Under the pieces are notes generated by a model. It saw only the letters and a program-made list of their open reading frames with translations. It did not search any database and was not told the DNA's origin. This document shows positions 7,976-15,412 of a stretch of 30,032 nt of DNA, piece after piece; the stretch's first letter is position 1, and each line of letters begins with the position of its first letter. Source of the stretch: Porphyromonadaceae bacterium UBA7141. Lineage in GTDB: Bacteria; Bacteroidota; Bacteroidia; Bacteroidales; Muribaculaceae. The DNA lies in assembly GCA_002491945.1 (NCBI GenBank), contig DKWX01000009.1:5777-35808 (forward strand), in the 5' to 3' direction. The position numbers were made by a program, and so were the translations under genes.

Positions 7976-8854
7976 TCAGTCGGTAAGTTCGGCGGGGAGC
8001 TTAGGCATTGCGCCGTTGCGGGTGCATACAAATGCCGAAGTGCGCACAGCCTTGGAGTGAGCCTCCTCGACAGAATCACCCTTAAGGATACTTGCGATAA
8101 AGGCAGCCGTAAACGAGTCGCCTGCACCCACTGTGTCGGCCACATCGACCTTGGGAGTGGGCTGGAACGATACCTTGCCCGGAGTGAATACATAGCTTCC
8201 GTTGATGCCGCATGTAAGAATCAGCATCTTCAGATTATACTTGCCGAGCAGAATCCAGCACTTGTCCTGAAGGTCAATTCCGGGATAGCCGAACATGCGG
8301 CTGACTGTGATTAGTTCTTCATCGTTGATTTTCAAGATATTGCATCGGTCCATCGAGTCGCAGAGTATCTCCTTGTTGTAGAACCCCTGGCGGAGATTGA
8401 CATCAAATACCACCAGCGAATCAGCCGTTACTGGCATGGCATCGAGAAACTGAGAGATTGTCTGGCGCGACACGATATTGCGCTGTGCCAGCGATCCGAA
8501 GCATATGGCCTTAGTGCGAGATGCAATGTCTTTAAGTTCAGGAGTGAACGGGATGTTGTCCCATGCCACATTCTCCTTGATGTCGTACTGCGGCACACCG
8601 ACCTGGTCGAGTTCTACTTGCACGGTCCCTGTGGGATATGGCACCTCCGCGATATGGAAATTCAGCCCCTTGGAAGTGAAATTCTCAATTATTTCCTTGC
8701 CGAGAGCGTCCTTGCCGACTGCGCTCACCACGTGTCCGGGCAGCCCGAACTGCGATACATGATAAGCGAAATTGGCCGGAGCGCCACCAATTTTTTTCCC
8801 TTCGGGGAGCACGTCCCAAAGTGCTTCACCCATGCCGATTACTAAGTCTTTCAT
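7976..8854 (-). CDS. Fructokinase, PfkB/ribokinase family
   Basis: This 292-residue PfkB-family sugar kinase is expected to phosphorylate cytoplasmic fructose with ATP. The N-terminal signature IGMGEALWDVLPEGKKIGGAPANFA binds the sugar. The C-terminal signature DTVGAGDSFTAAFIA contains the catalytic base D246 and anion hole. Length is typical of bacterial fructokinases. Specificity for fructose is inferred from context, since it follows the MFS permease by 57 bp on the same strand and lies near a GH32 and a fructan-type sensor. The arrangement parallels BT1757 in the B. thetaiotaomicron fructan locus. The gene ends shortly before a strong hairpin terminator at 7833-7868. Confidence 0.93.
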   Translation of the reverse strand: MKDLVIGMGEALWDVLPEGKKIGGAPANFAYHVSQFGLPGHVVSAVGKDALGKEIIENFTSKGLNFHIAEVPYPTGTVQVELDQVGVPQYDIKENVAWDNIPFTPELKDIASRTKAICFGSLAQRNIVSRQTISQFLDAMPVTADSLVVFDVNLRQGFYNKEILCDSMDRCNILKINDEELITVSRMFGYPGIDLQDKCWILLGKYNLKMLILTCGINGSYVFTPGKVSFQPTPKVDVADTVGAGDSFTAAFIASILKGDSVEEAHSKAVRTSAFVCTRNGAMPKLPAELTD

Positions 8855-8911
8855 ATATGGATTGTAGATTGTTAAGTAAGAATTAAAATTAAGACGATAT
8901 CAAGATGTTGA

Positions 8912-10096
8912 TCAGATACGTCGGATTTTAAGAGTATAAAGTATCAGATATGCCACCCCGGCAGCCATGACTGCCACAGCGCCTACCTGTCCCATAGCAT
9001 CAGCGGCAAAGCCCATTGCGAGTGGGAAAATAGTACCTCCGAAGAGTCCCATAATCATAAGTCCCGACACCTCGTTCTTCTCCTGCGGAGCAGCTGTCAG
9101 AGCCTGAGAGAAAATGATGGAGAATACATTTGAGTTGCCAAATCCCACAAGGCCGAGAGCCACATATATAGCGCCGAGCGAGTCGCAGACACTGAGCATG
9201 GCCATTGCCACGAGCATCATCGCCACACTTATGCCGAAAAAGAGTTTCGGCGACATAGAGCGTAGCAGGAAGGCTCCGATGAAGCAACCGGCAGTGCGGA
9301 ATATGAAATATACGCTTGTGGCAAATCCGGCATCCTCGAGAGGAAGGTTCAAGCGCTCCATAATGATTTTCGGGGCAGTAGTGTTGGTGCCTACATCGAT
9401 ACCTACGTGGCACATTATTCCGATAAAGCAGAGCAGGATGAAAGGTCGGCCTAACAGACGCAGGCATTCAAGCACACCGGAAGCCTTGTCGGCTTTCTCC
9501 TCGCGTATCGGAGTGGCGGCTAGCGCCGACACAGAGAATACACAGATTATGGCGTAAATCACGAAGAGAACGCGCCATCCAAGTCCGAAAGTAGGGAGAT
9601 AGGTAGTTGCACCCCATGCCGCAATAATCGGAGCCAGGAAAGAAGCGATTGCCTTGACGAATTGGCCGAAAGTAAGGGTAGATGCCAGTCTGTCGGGATT
9701 TATGAGATTGCTCACCAGCGGGTTGAGCGATGTCTGCATCACAGCATTGCCGATGCCGAGCATCGAAAAAGCAATAAGCATAGTGTAATACCCGTCGCCA
9801 AATACGGGCACGACCAGCGATACAGCAGTGATGAGCAGACTTATCAGAACAGTCTTTTTACGCCCGATACGGTTCATCAGAATCCCTGTGGGGACCGAGA
9901 AAATCAGAAACCAGAAAAACACGAGCGAAGGAAACACATTAGCCTGCGAGTCAGAGAGACCGAGATCCTTCTGCACGTAATTCGAGGCAGTGCCTACAAG
10001 GTCAACGAAGCCCATGGCAAAGAAGCAGAGCATCACCGGGACAAACTGCATCAGAGAGCTTCTTTTATCGGAGACTAAAGTCATATTGGTATCCAT
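8912..10096 (-). CDS. MFS sugar permease (FucP-like, probable fructose transporter)
   Basis: The protein has 394 residues and about twelve hydrophobic segments typical of the major facilitator superfamily. The cytoplasmic loop motif MNRIGRKKTVLIS follows the second segment, and a glycine-rich GFGNSNVFSIIFSQAL stretch is in the second half. It resembles the fucose/glucose-galactose permease (FHS) branch. Located between fructokinase (57 bp downstream) and GH32, it is inferred to import fructose across the inner membrane, like BT1758 of the B. thetaiotaomicron fructan locus. Its upstream region contains dispersed repeat copy E, whose minus-strand TAAATCTG could act as a weak -7 box. Substrate specificity is an inference from context. 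Confidence 0.9.
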   Translation of the reverse strand: MDTNMTLVSDKRSSLMQFVPVMLCFFAMGFVDLVGTASNYVQKDLGLSDSQANVFPSLVFFWFLIFSVPTGILMNRIGRKKTVLISLLITAVSLVVPVFGDGYYTMLIAFSMLGIGNAVMQTSLNPLVSNLINPDRLASTLTFGQFVKAIASFLAPIIAAWGATTYLPTFGLGWRVLFVIYAIICVFSVSALAATPIREEKADKASGVLECLRLLGRPFILLCFIGIMCHVGIDVGTNTTAPKIIMERLNLPLEDAGFATSVYFIFRTAGCFIGAFLLRSMSPKLFFGISVAMMLVAMAMLSVCDSLGAIYVALGLVGFGNSNVFSIIFSQALTAAPQEKNEVSGLMIMGLFGGTIFPLAMGFAADAMGQVGAVAVMAAGVAYLILYTLKIRRI

Positions 10097-10142
10097 AGTT
10101 ATTTAACTTTATATAACAAGGCAGAACCTTTTGCCGGATATA

Positions 10143-10294
10143 ATAAGTGTATCCAGATTTAATTTCTACAATCCGCGGCTTTTTCAGTCGATTCAGTGCA
10201 TCGTAATGGCGATATAAATATGATCGACATGGTGATAATCCGGAAGCGGCAAAAGAAACCGCAGACTGTATTGTGATGATTTCACGTCACTTAC
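10143..10294. repeat. Palindromic dispersed repeat, copy E
   Basis: This unit of about 152 bp lies between the MFS and GH32 genes. The left end is ATAAGTGTATCCAGATTTAA then TTTCTACAATCCGCGG. The right end is CCGCAGACTGTATTG then GATTTCACGTCACTTAC, the inverse pattern. Further in, CTTTTTCAGTCGATTC partly mirrors CCGGAAGCGGCAAAAG. It is the most diverged of the full units. Confidence 0.6.
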
Positions 10295-10314
10295 CGAGGG
10301 CTGAGTTCTAACAT

Positions 10315-12156
10315 TTATTTAAGAGAATAGATCTTGAGATCGGTGATTTTAACCTTCCCACCGGTGGCGCTGACACTCATAGAGTCATACGGCATGTTGG
10401 GGAATACGAGATTTGTCATGGCGAACCTTCCGTCGTTGCCGAAGAGTTCGATGCTCGAACGGTCGATGTAGAGGCGCAACTTAATTGAGCCGTCGGTTTC
10501 AAAAGTAGGCGCTACGGTGACAGCAGGGAACGAATCGCTGAAATCCACAACACCACTCTTTGTGCGGTCGAATGAAAGGGTATGGGCAGCAGTGTCGTAT
10601 ATCATCGTCACCTTGTCGCCGGCCTTGTTGGAGAGTGTGATATCTACCTTGTCGGCCTTCTGAGCATTGATGTTGAGCAGAATCTCGCATACTCCGGAAT
10701 TTTCAGAGGGGAGAGCGAAATGTGAGGGTTTGGCGCCTACAGATGCGTTGCGACGATTGACGGCCAGACGTCCGCGTATTGCTTCAAGTTCGGGAGAGGG
10801 GACTGATGAAGCATAAATCTGACCGTCGGAGCCAGAGAACAGACCGATTTCGCGCGGCAGAGTATTCGCGCTGCGGAACTGCACCGTAGGTACGTCGGCA
10901 GCATACTGCCAGTTGCTCATCCATCCAATAACGGTGCGGCGTCCCTGTGGCGCATTGCTCCAGCTGACAGTGGCGTAATGGTCCTTGCCATAGTCAAGCC
11001 ATTTGGTCGGGATAGCTCCGTCAGCATCAGTGTCGGCGGTGAAAGTTTTGCCATCCCAGTCACCGATGAAATATTGAGTGGCGCTTCCGCCGAAGGGGCC
11101 GCCGGGATTCAGGTTACAGAGCAGCACCCACTTCTTTTCATCGGAGCCATCTACTGGAAGTTCAAACAGGTCCGGGCATTCCCATACGCCTCCCTGGGCA
11201 CCGATGCCCTTGCCGAAAGCACTTTGCAGTGTCCATGACTTAAGATCGGGCGATGTGAAGAAAAGCATCTCATGATCGAGTGCGTGGGCCAGCGTGAGAT
11301 TCCATTCACCGGTCTCATCATTCCAGAACATATTCGGATCGCGTGCCTCGCTTTCAAGAGTGAGCACCGGATTGCCGCCGAAGACCTCAAACGTAGAGCC
11401 TCCGTCATTGCTTGCAGCCATACTTTGCATCTGGCTTGTGCCGGCCGAAGTATAAAGGGCTATCACGGCATCATTGCCGTATCCGGCGGTGTTATTATGG
11501 TCAATCACACAGCTGCCGCTGAATATTGAGCCGAGTCCGTCGGGACGAATAGCGTCTGGAAGATGTTCCCAGTTAATCAGATCGGAAGATACAGAATGCC
11601 CCCATGTCATGTTCTGCCACTTCGAGCCATATGGGTTGCGCTGATAGTAGAGGTGCCATTTCCCATCCTTATAGAACATGCCGTTGGGATCGTTCATCCA
11701 TCCGTTGAGAGGGGAGTGGTGGAACAGGGGGCGGTATTTTGTCTCACGGTCAGAAGTGTCAATGCTGTCGGAGAGCGTGATACCATTCCAGCATACATCA
11801 GCCGAGGCCTCGCGCACAGACTCACGGCCCTGTGGAGTCACGATATCGAGCACCACATTTTTACCTTTATAGGGAGTCAAGTCGAAGGGAACGGTAAAAT
11901 CTGTTTTCGATCCGGCCAGACGCACATAAATTGTTTCTGCCACCTTCCCGTCGACAAGCACATTGATGCGTGCGTCCTCACGGGCTTCCTCAACAGGGAA
12001 AATGAGGTAATCGGCATCACCCGTGACGCGCACGAGCGTATTGTTTACTCCGAGATGGCTGATTTCTACGCCGTCTCCGGCCATTGCGGCCAATACCGGC
12101 ATTGCCGACAGAGCTGTTGCGGCAATGACGCGGGAGATGTAGGTAAGTTTCTTCAT
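10315..12156 (-). CDS. Secreted GH32 fructan hydrolase with N-terminal DUF4980-like domain
   Basis: This is a retaining beta-fructosidase of family GH32 that releases fructose from levan, inulin, fructo-oligosaccharides or sucrose. The catalytic set is intact: nucleophile D156 in WMNDPNG, transition-state stabiliser D273 in EARDPNMF, and acid/base E326 in WECPDLF. An additional beta domain of about 100 residues precedes the five-bladed propeller, resembling DUF4980 of Bacteroidetes GH32 proteins. A C-terminal beta-sandwich ends in SSIELFGNDGRFAMTN. The frame opens at 12243, but I start at the ATG at 12156. That gives a clean signal peptide (MKKLTYISRVIAATALSAMP..LAAMA), and a -7 promoter box lies at 12211-12220 within the longer version. 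There is no lipobox cysteine, so the enzyme is probably periplasmic. The protein has 613 residues. Confidence 0.93.
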   Translation of the reverse strand: MKKLTYISRVIAATALSAMPVLAAMAGDGVEISHLGVNNTLVRVTGDADYLIFPVEEAREDARINVLVDGKVAETIYVRLAGSKTDFTVPFDLTPYKGKNVVLDIVTPQGRESVREASADVCWNGITLSDSIDTSDRETKYRPLFHHSPLNGWMNDPNGMFYKDGKWHLYYQRNPYGSKWQNMTWGHSVSSDLINWEHLPDAIRPDGLGSIFSGSCVIDHNNTAGYGNDAVIALYTSAGTSQMQSMAASNDGGSTFEVFGGNPVLTLESEARDPNMFWNDETGEWNLTLAHALDHEMLFFTSPDLKSWTLQSAFGKGIGAQGGVWECPDLFELPVDGSDEKKWVLLCNLNPGGPFGGSATQYFIGDWDGKTFTADTDADGAIPTKWLDYGKDHYATVSWSNAPQGRRTVIGWMSNWQYAADVPTVQFRSANTLPREIGLFSGSDGQIYASSVPSPELEAIRGRLAVNRRNASVGAKPSHFALPSENSGVCEILLNINAQKADKVDITLSNKAGDKVTMIYDTAAHTLSFDRTKSGVVDFSDSFPAVTVAPTFETDGSIKLRLYIDRSSIELFGNDGRFAMTNLVFPNMPYDSMSVSATGGKVKITDLKIYSLK

Positions 12157-12210
12157 ATTCGAGTTGCGGTTAGATTTCAGAGGGTATCGGCCACAATGTC
12201 GTGGTGACAG

Positions 12211-12220
12211 TGCAAAGCTA
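12211..12220 (-). promoter_or_regulatory. Promoter -7 box of GH32
   Basis: The minus strand reads TAGCTTTGCA, matching TAnnTTTG followed by C. An ATTG about 20 nt upstream could be a -33 element. The box is 55 nt before the chosen start at 12156 and supports the shorter protein. Confidence 0.55.
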
Positions 12221-12326
12221 CTAACAAACGTCAGTTTAGACAATTAAAAATCGGGATGAGAGTATAAAAAATGTTGTGCCGCCACAAATTTCTCATGTTT
12301 TGCAACGTTTTTCATTGAAAACTTTG

Positions 12327-12335
12327 TATCTTTGC
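12327..12335 (+). promoter_or_regulatory. Promoter -7 box of the hybrid sensor gene
   Basis: TATCTTTGC is a perfect TAnnTTTG match, 86 nt before the ATG at 12421. A TTTG at 12299-12302 is 24 nt upstream, slightly further than the usual 19-21. Together with 12211-12220 it forms a divergent promoter pair between the enzyme and the regulator. Confidence 0.5.
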
Positions 12336-12420
12336 ATTACGGACAGAAGCCCCGGAGTATTAGAAGCGGGGCATTCTGCTTAAGAATCGCAAACCCACCT
12401 CAAGACAGCTGACCTGCACA

Positions 12421-15198
12421 ATGAAATTTACGTCAAAGATACTATCCGTACTGCTGGCAATCTCATTCATTATTCCCGTGACGGGATGTAAAAGAGAAAA
12501 GCCCTACAAGATCGGCATATCCCAATGCAGTCAGGACGACTGGCGTGCAAAGATGAATGAAGAGATCGAACGCGAGATGATGTTTCATGAAGATGCCGAA
12601 GTGGAAATACGCTCGGCCGATGATGACAATTCCCGCCAGATAGCCGACCTGCAATATTTTGCCGACAACGGTTTCGATATTATAATAGTGGCACCCAACG
12701 AAGCGCGACCGCTCACACCTGCCATCAGAGATTTGTATGCCAAGGGGATTCCCATAATCATCTTCGACCGTAATATTACTGACAGTACATATACCGCACG
12801 TATAGGAGTCGACAACGTCGGGCTCGGCAGCGCTGCGGCCCGCTACGCTCTGCATCTGCGCTCCAAGAACCCGAATGCCATAGAAATCTACGGACTCCAC
12901 GGCTCCACGCCAGCGGATGACCGGCACGCCGGCTTCGTCACCACGTTTACAGAATCAGGAGGCAATCTCATAGGAAGTATAGAAGGACGCTGGAATCCGG
13001 AATACGTTATGACAGCCCTTGACTCAATGCTCAGACAGCATCCGGAGACCGACATCATATATGCCCACAACGACCGTATGGCCATCGGAGCCTCAGAAGT
13101 GGCCCGACGGCTGGGCAGACGCGACATCGGCATAATCGGAATCGATGCCGCTCCTGAAATCGGTATCAAAGCCGTGGCCGACAGCGTTATAGACGCTACA
13201 TTCCTTTATCCCACAGAGGGGCAGCGCCTTGTGCGCACAGCACTGGCCATACTAAAGGGAGAACCCTACGAACGCGAGGTGCTGATACCTCCGGCATCAG
13301 CCGTAGACCGCTCCAATGCCGACATCCTCTTGATACAGGACCGCGCACTGCATGAAGAGACCGACAAGATGAAATTCCTCAAGACAAGAATTGACTCATA
13401 TTGGGAACAACACTCCTCGCAGACATTTCTTTTCTATGCCAGTATTGTGATTATCATATTGCTGATGGGGGTGGTGTTTCTCGTATTGCGAGCCTATTGG
13501 CAGCATAGGCGTCATCAGGCCGTGTTGCTCAGTCAGAACCGTCTGCTTGAGGAGGAACGCGACAAACAGAAGATACTCAATGAGAAACTACAGGAGGCCA
13601 CGCAGTCGAAACTGATGTTCTTCACAAATGTGTCCCACGACCTGCGCACTCCACTCACGCTGATAGCGGAGCCTGTGGCGCGGGTGGCCGAAGCACCCAA
13701 TCTCACCGCCGCCCAGCGCGACCTGATGCGTGTGGCCGACCGCAATGTGCGCATCCTGATGAGGCTGATTAACCAGATACTCGACTTCCGCAAATACGAG
13801 CATTCCAAGACTCGGCTTAATCTCAGCGAGATACGTATATGTGAAGCATTGCGCGACTGGATCGGGGCCTTTGCCGGACTGGCACGTCGGCGTGATATAC
13901 ATCTCACAGTCGACCTGCCCGAGGAATATGCCGCAGAGCATATGGCAATCGACTGTGAAAAGATGGAGCGAGTGGTGTTCAACCTGCTTTCCAATGCGTT
14001 CAAATTCACCCCCGACAACGGCAATGTCAGCGTGACTCTCAATATCGACAAGAGTAATGAACTGATTACCATTATCGTAGCCGACACTGGAGAAGGGATG
14101 AGCGAACGCGACCTTGGAAAGATATTCCAACACTTCTATCAGGCCGACAATGCGCGTCCTGACGGATCGGGGATAGGACTGACCCTCTGCAAGGCGTTTG
14201 TAGAACTGCATGGAGGCACCATCTCGGCAAAAAGCAGGGAGAAGGCAGGGTCTGAATTTACGGTCAGCCTGCCGATCAGACATGTAGAACAGCCTGTGAA
14301 CCAGTCTGAAAGTCGCATTACGGCTGCTGATGTCGAGGCTGAGTTATGTGAGACGGATGTGACTGCCGAATTCAATGACGGTCGCCCCCTGTTGCTCATA
14401 ATCGATGACAACAGTGACATCCGGAGTCTGGTAAGCACATTGCTCGGCGACACATATAATGTAATCACAGCTTCCAATGGCAGCGAGGGGGTGAAGAAAG
14501 CCATGAAATATGTGCCCGACCTCATAATATGCGATGTGATGATGCCGGTGATGGACGGTCTGCAATGCTGCAAGGCCATAAAAGAAGAGATCACCACATC
14601 ACATATCCCGGTGTTGATGCTCACAGCCTGCGCCATGGATGAGCAGCGAGTCGAGGGTTACGAGAGCGGAGCCGACGGGTATCTCTCCAAGCCGTTCAGC
14701 AATGATGTACTTCGCTCCATGTGCGCAAGCCTTGTAGCCAACAGACGCCGGATAAAGGATATCTGGAAAGGAGATATGGCCACAGCAGCTGTGCCAGAGC
14801 GTAGTGTGGCTGCAGAAGAAACCCTACGTAAAGATACTACGAAACGCGATGCTGTCGTTATGCCGGGAGCCGACATAGACAGCGACTTCTATCGCCGCTT
14901 CCTCGGTATACTTGAAAAGGAGATGGGCAATCCGGAAATGAGCGTGGATGTTCTGGCCGGCCGAATGGGACTGGAACGCTCGCAATTCTATCGGAAGATA
15001 AAGTCACTGACGAATTATTCGCCGGTAGAACTGATCCGCAAGATACGTCTGCAAAAGGCACACCAGCTATTGGTGTCGACCGAGAAATCGGTGAGCGAGA
15101 TAGCCTATGAAGTAGGATTCTCCACCCCTGCCTACTTCACAAAATGCTATCGCGAGGCCTACGGACGCACACCCACAGCCGTGCGTTCGGCGACTTGA
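12421..15198 (+). CDS. Hybrid two-component system sensor/regulator (BT1754-like, fructan locus)
   Basis: This 925-residue one-protein signalling system spans the inner membrane. Residues about 30-310 form a type I periplasmic sugar-binding domain (IGISQCSQDDWR, IIVAPNEARPL, YAHNDRMAIGA), like the fructose-binding sensor BT1754 rather than the beta-propeller HTCS type. A membrane helix spans about 336-358. The kinase part has the phospho-acceptor H406 in FTNVSHDLRTPL, the N-box NLLSNAFKFTP, and the G-boxes DTGEGM and GSGIGL. The receiver has acid residues D662/D663, phospho-acceptor D705 in ICDVMMPVMDG and K757 in SKPF. The C-terminus (about 825-922) is an AraC-type DNA-binding domain. The N-terminus carries a lipobox-like PVTGC with C23. 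It is inferred to sense fructose and activate the neighbouring SusC/SusD and GH32 operons. Confidence 0.95.
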   Translation: MKFTSKILSVLLAISFIIPVTGCKREKPYKIGISQCSQDDWRAKMNEEIEREMMFHEDAEVEIRSADDDNSRQIADLQYFADNGFDIIIVAPNEARPLTPAIRDLYAKGIPIIIFDRNITDSTYTARIGVDNVGLGSAAARYALHLRSKNPNAIEIYGLHGSTPADDRHAGFVTTFTESGGNLIGSIEGRWNPEYVMTALDSMLRQHPETDIIYAHNDRMAIGASEVARRLGRRDIGIIGIDAAPEIGIKAVADSVIDATFLYPTEGQRLVRTALAILKGEPYEREVLIPPASAVDRSNADILLIQDRALHEETDKMKFLKTRIDSYWEQHSSQTFLFYASIVIIILLMGVVFLVLRAYWQHRRHQAVLLSQNRLLEEERDKQKILNEKLQEATQSKLMFFTNVSHDLRTPLTLIAEPVARVAEAPNLTAAQRDLMRVADRNVRILMRLINQILDFRKYEHSKTRLNLSEIRICEALRDWIGAFAGLARRRDIHLTVDLPEEYAAEHMAIDCEKMERVVFNLLSNAFKFTPDNGNVSVTLNIDKSNELITIIVADTGEGMSERDLGKIFQHFYQADNARPDGSGIGLTLCKAFVELHGGTISAKSREKAGSEFTVSLPIRHVEQPVNQSESRITAADVEAELCETDVTAEFNDGRPLLLIIDDNSDIRSLVSTLLGDTYNVITASNGSEGVKKAMKYVPDLIICDVMMPVMDGLQCCKAIKEEITTSHIPVLMLTACAMDEQRVEGYESGADGYLSKPFSNDVLRSMCASLVANRRRIKDIWKGDMATAAVPERSVAAEETLRKDTTKRDAVVMPGADIDSDFYRRFLGILEKEMGNPEMSVDVLAGRMGLERSQFYRKIKSLTNYSPVELIRKIRLQKAHQLLVSTEKSVSEIAYEVGFSTPAYFTKCYREAYGRTPTAVRSAT

Positions 15199-15205
15199 CA
15201 ACACT

Positions 15206-15220
15206 TTGAACACTTACTTA
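15206..15220 (+). repeat. Isolated dispersed-repeat end
   Basis: TTGAACACTTACTTA, 8 bp after the hybrid sensor stop, is identical to the outer 15 nt of the repeat ends at 91-105. No convincing partner arm lies nearby. TTTATAAAACATATCTGTGG at 15231-15250 vaguely resembles the inner segment. It may be a relic or a solo end. Confidence 0.4.
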
Positions 15221-15371
15221 AATAAAGCATTTATAAAACATATCTGTGGTCGGGGCTATTCAATACGGCCGCGACTTATACAAATGATGTACACTCTATA
15301 ACAAACCGTGTGAATCACGGATTTTGATAACGGCTGCAACAATAGTTATCGCTCACACTCAAATATATAGA

Positions 15372-15379
15372 TAATTTTG
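15372..15379 (+). promoter_or_regulatory. Promoter -7 box of the susC-susD operon
   Basis: TAATTTTG matches TAnnTTTG and lies 34 nt before the chosen SusC ATG at 15413. The longer reading frame would start inside this box, so the box supports the shorter start. No clear TTTG lies at the -33 position, as expected if the promoter depends on the hybrid sensor. Confidence 0.55.
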
Positions 15380-15412
15380 CGGCAGAAATCAAAAAACTTA
15401 AAATCATCTGAC

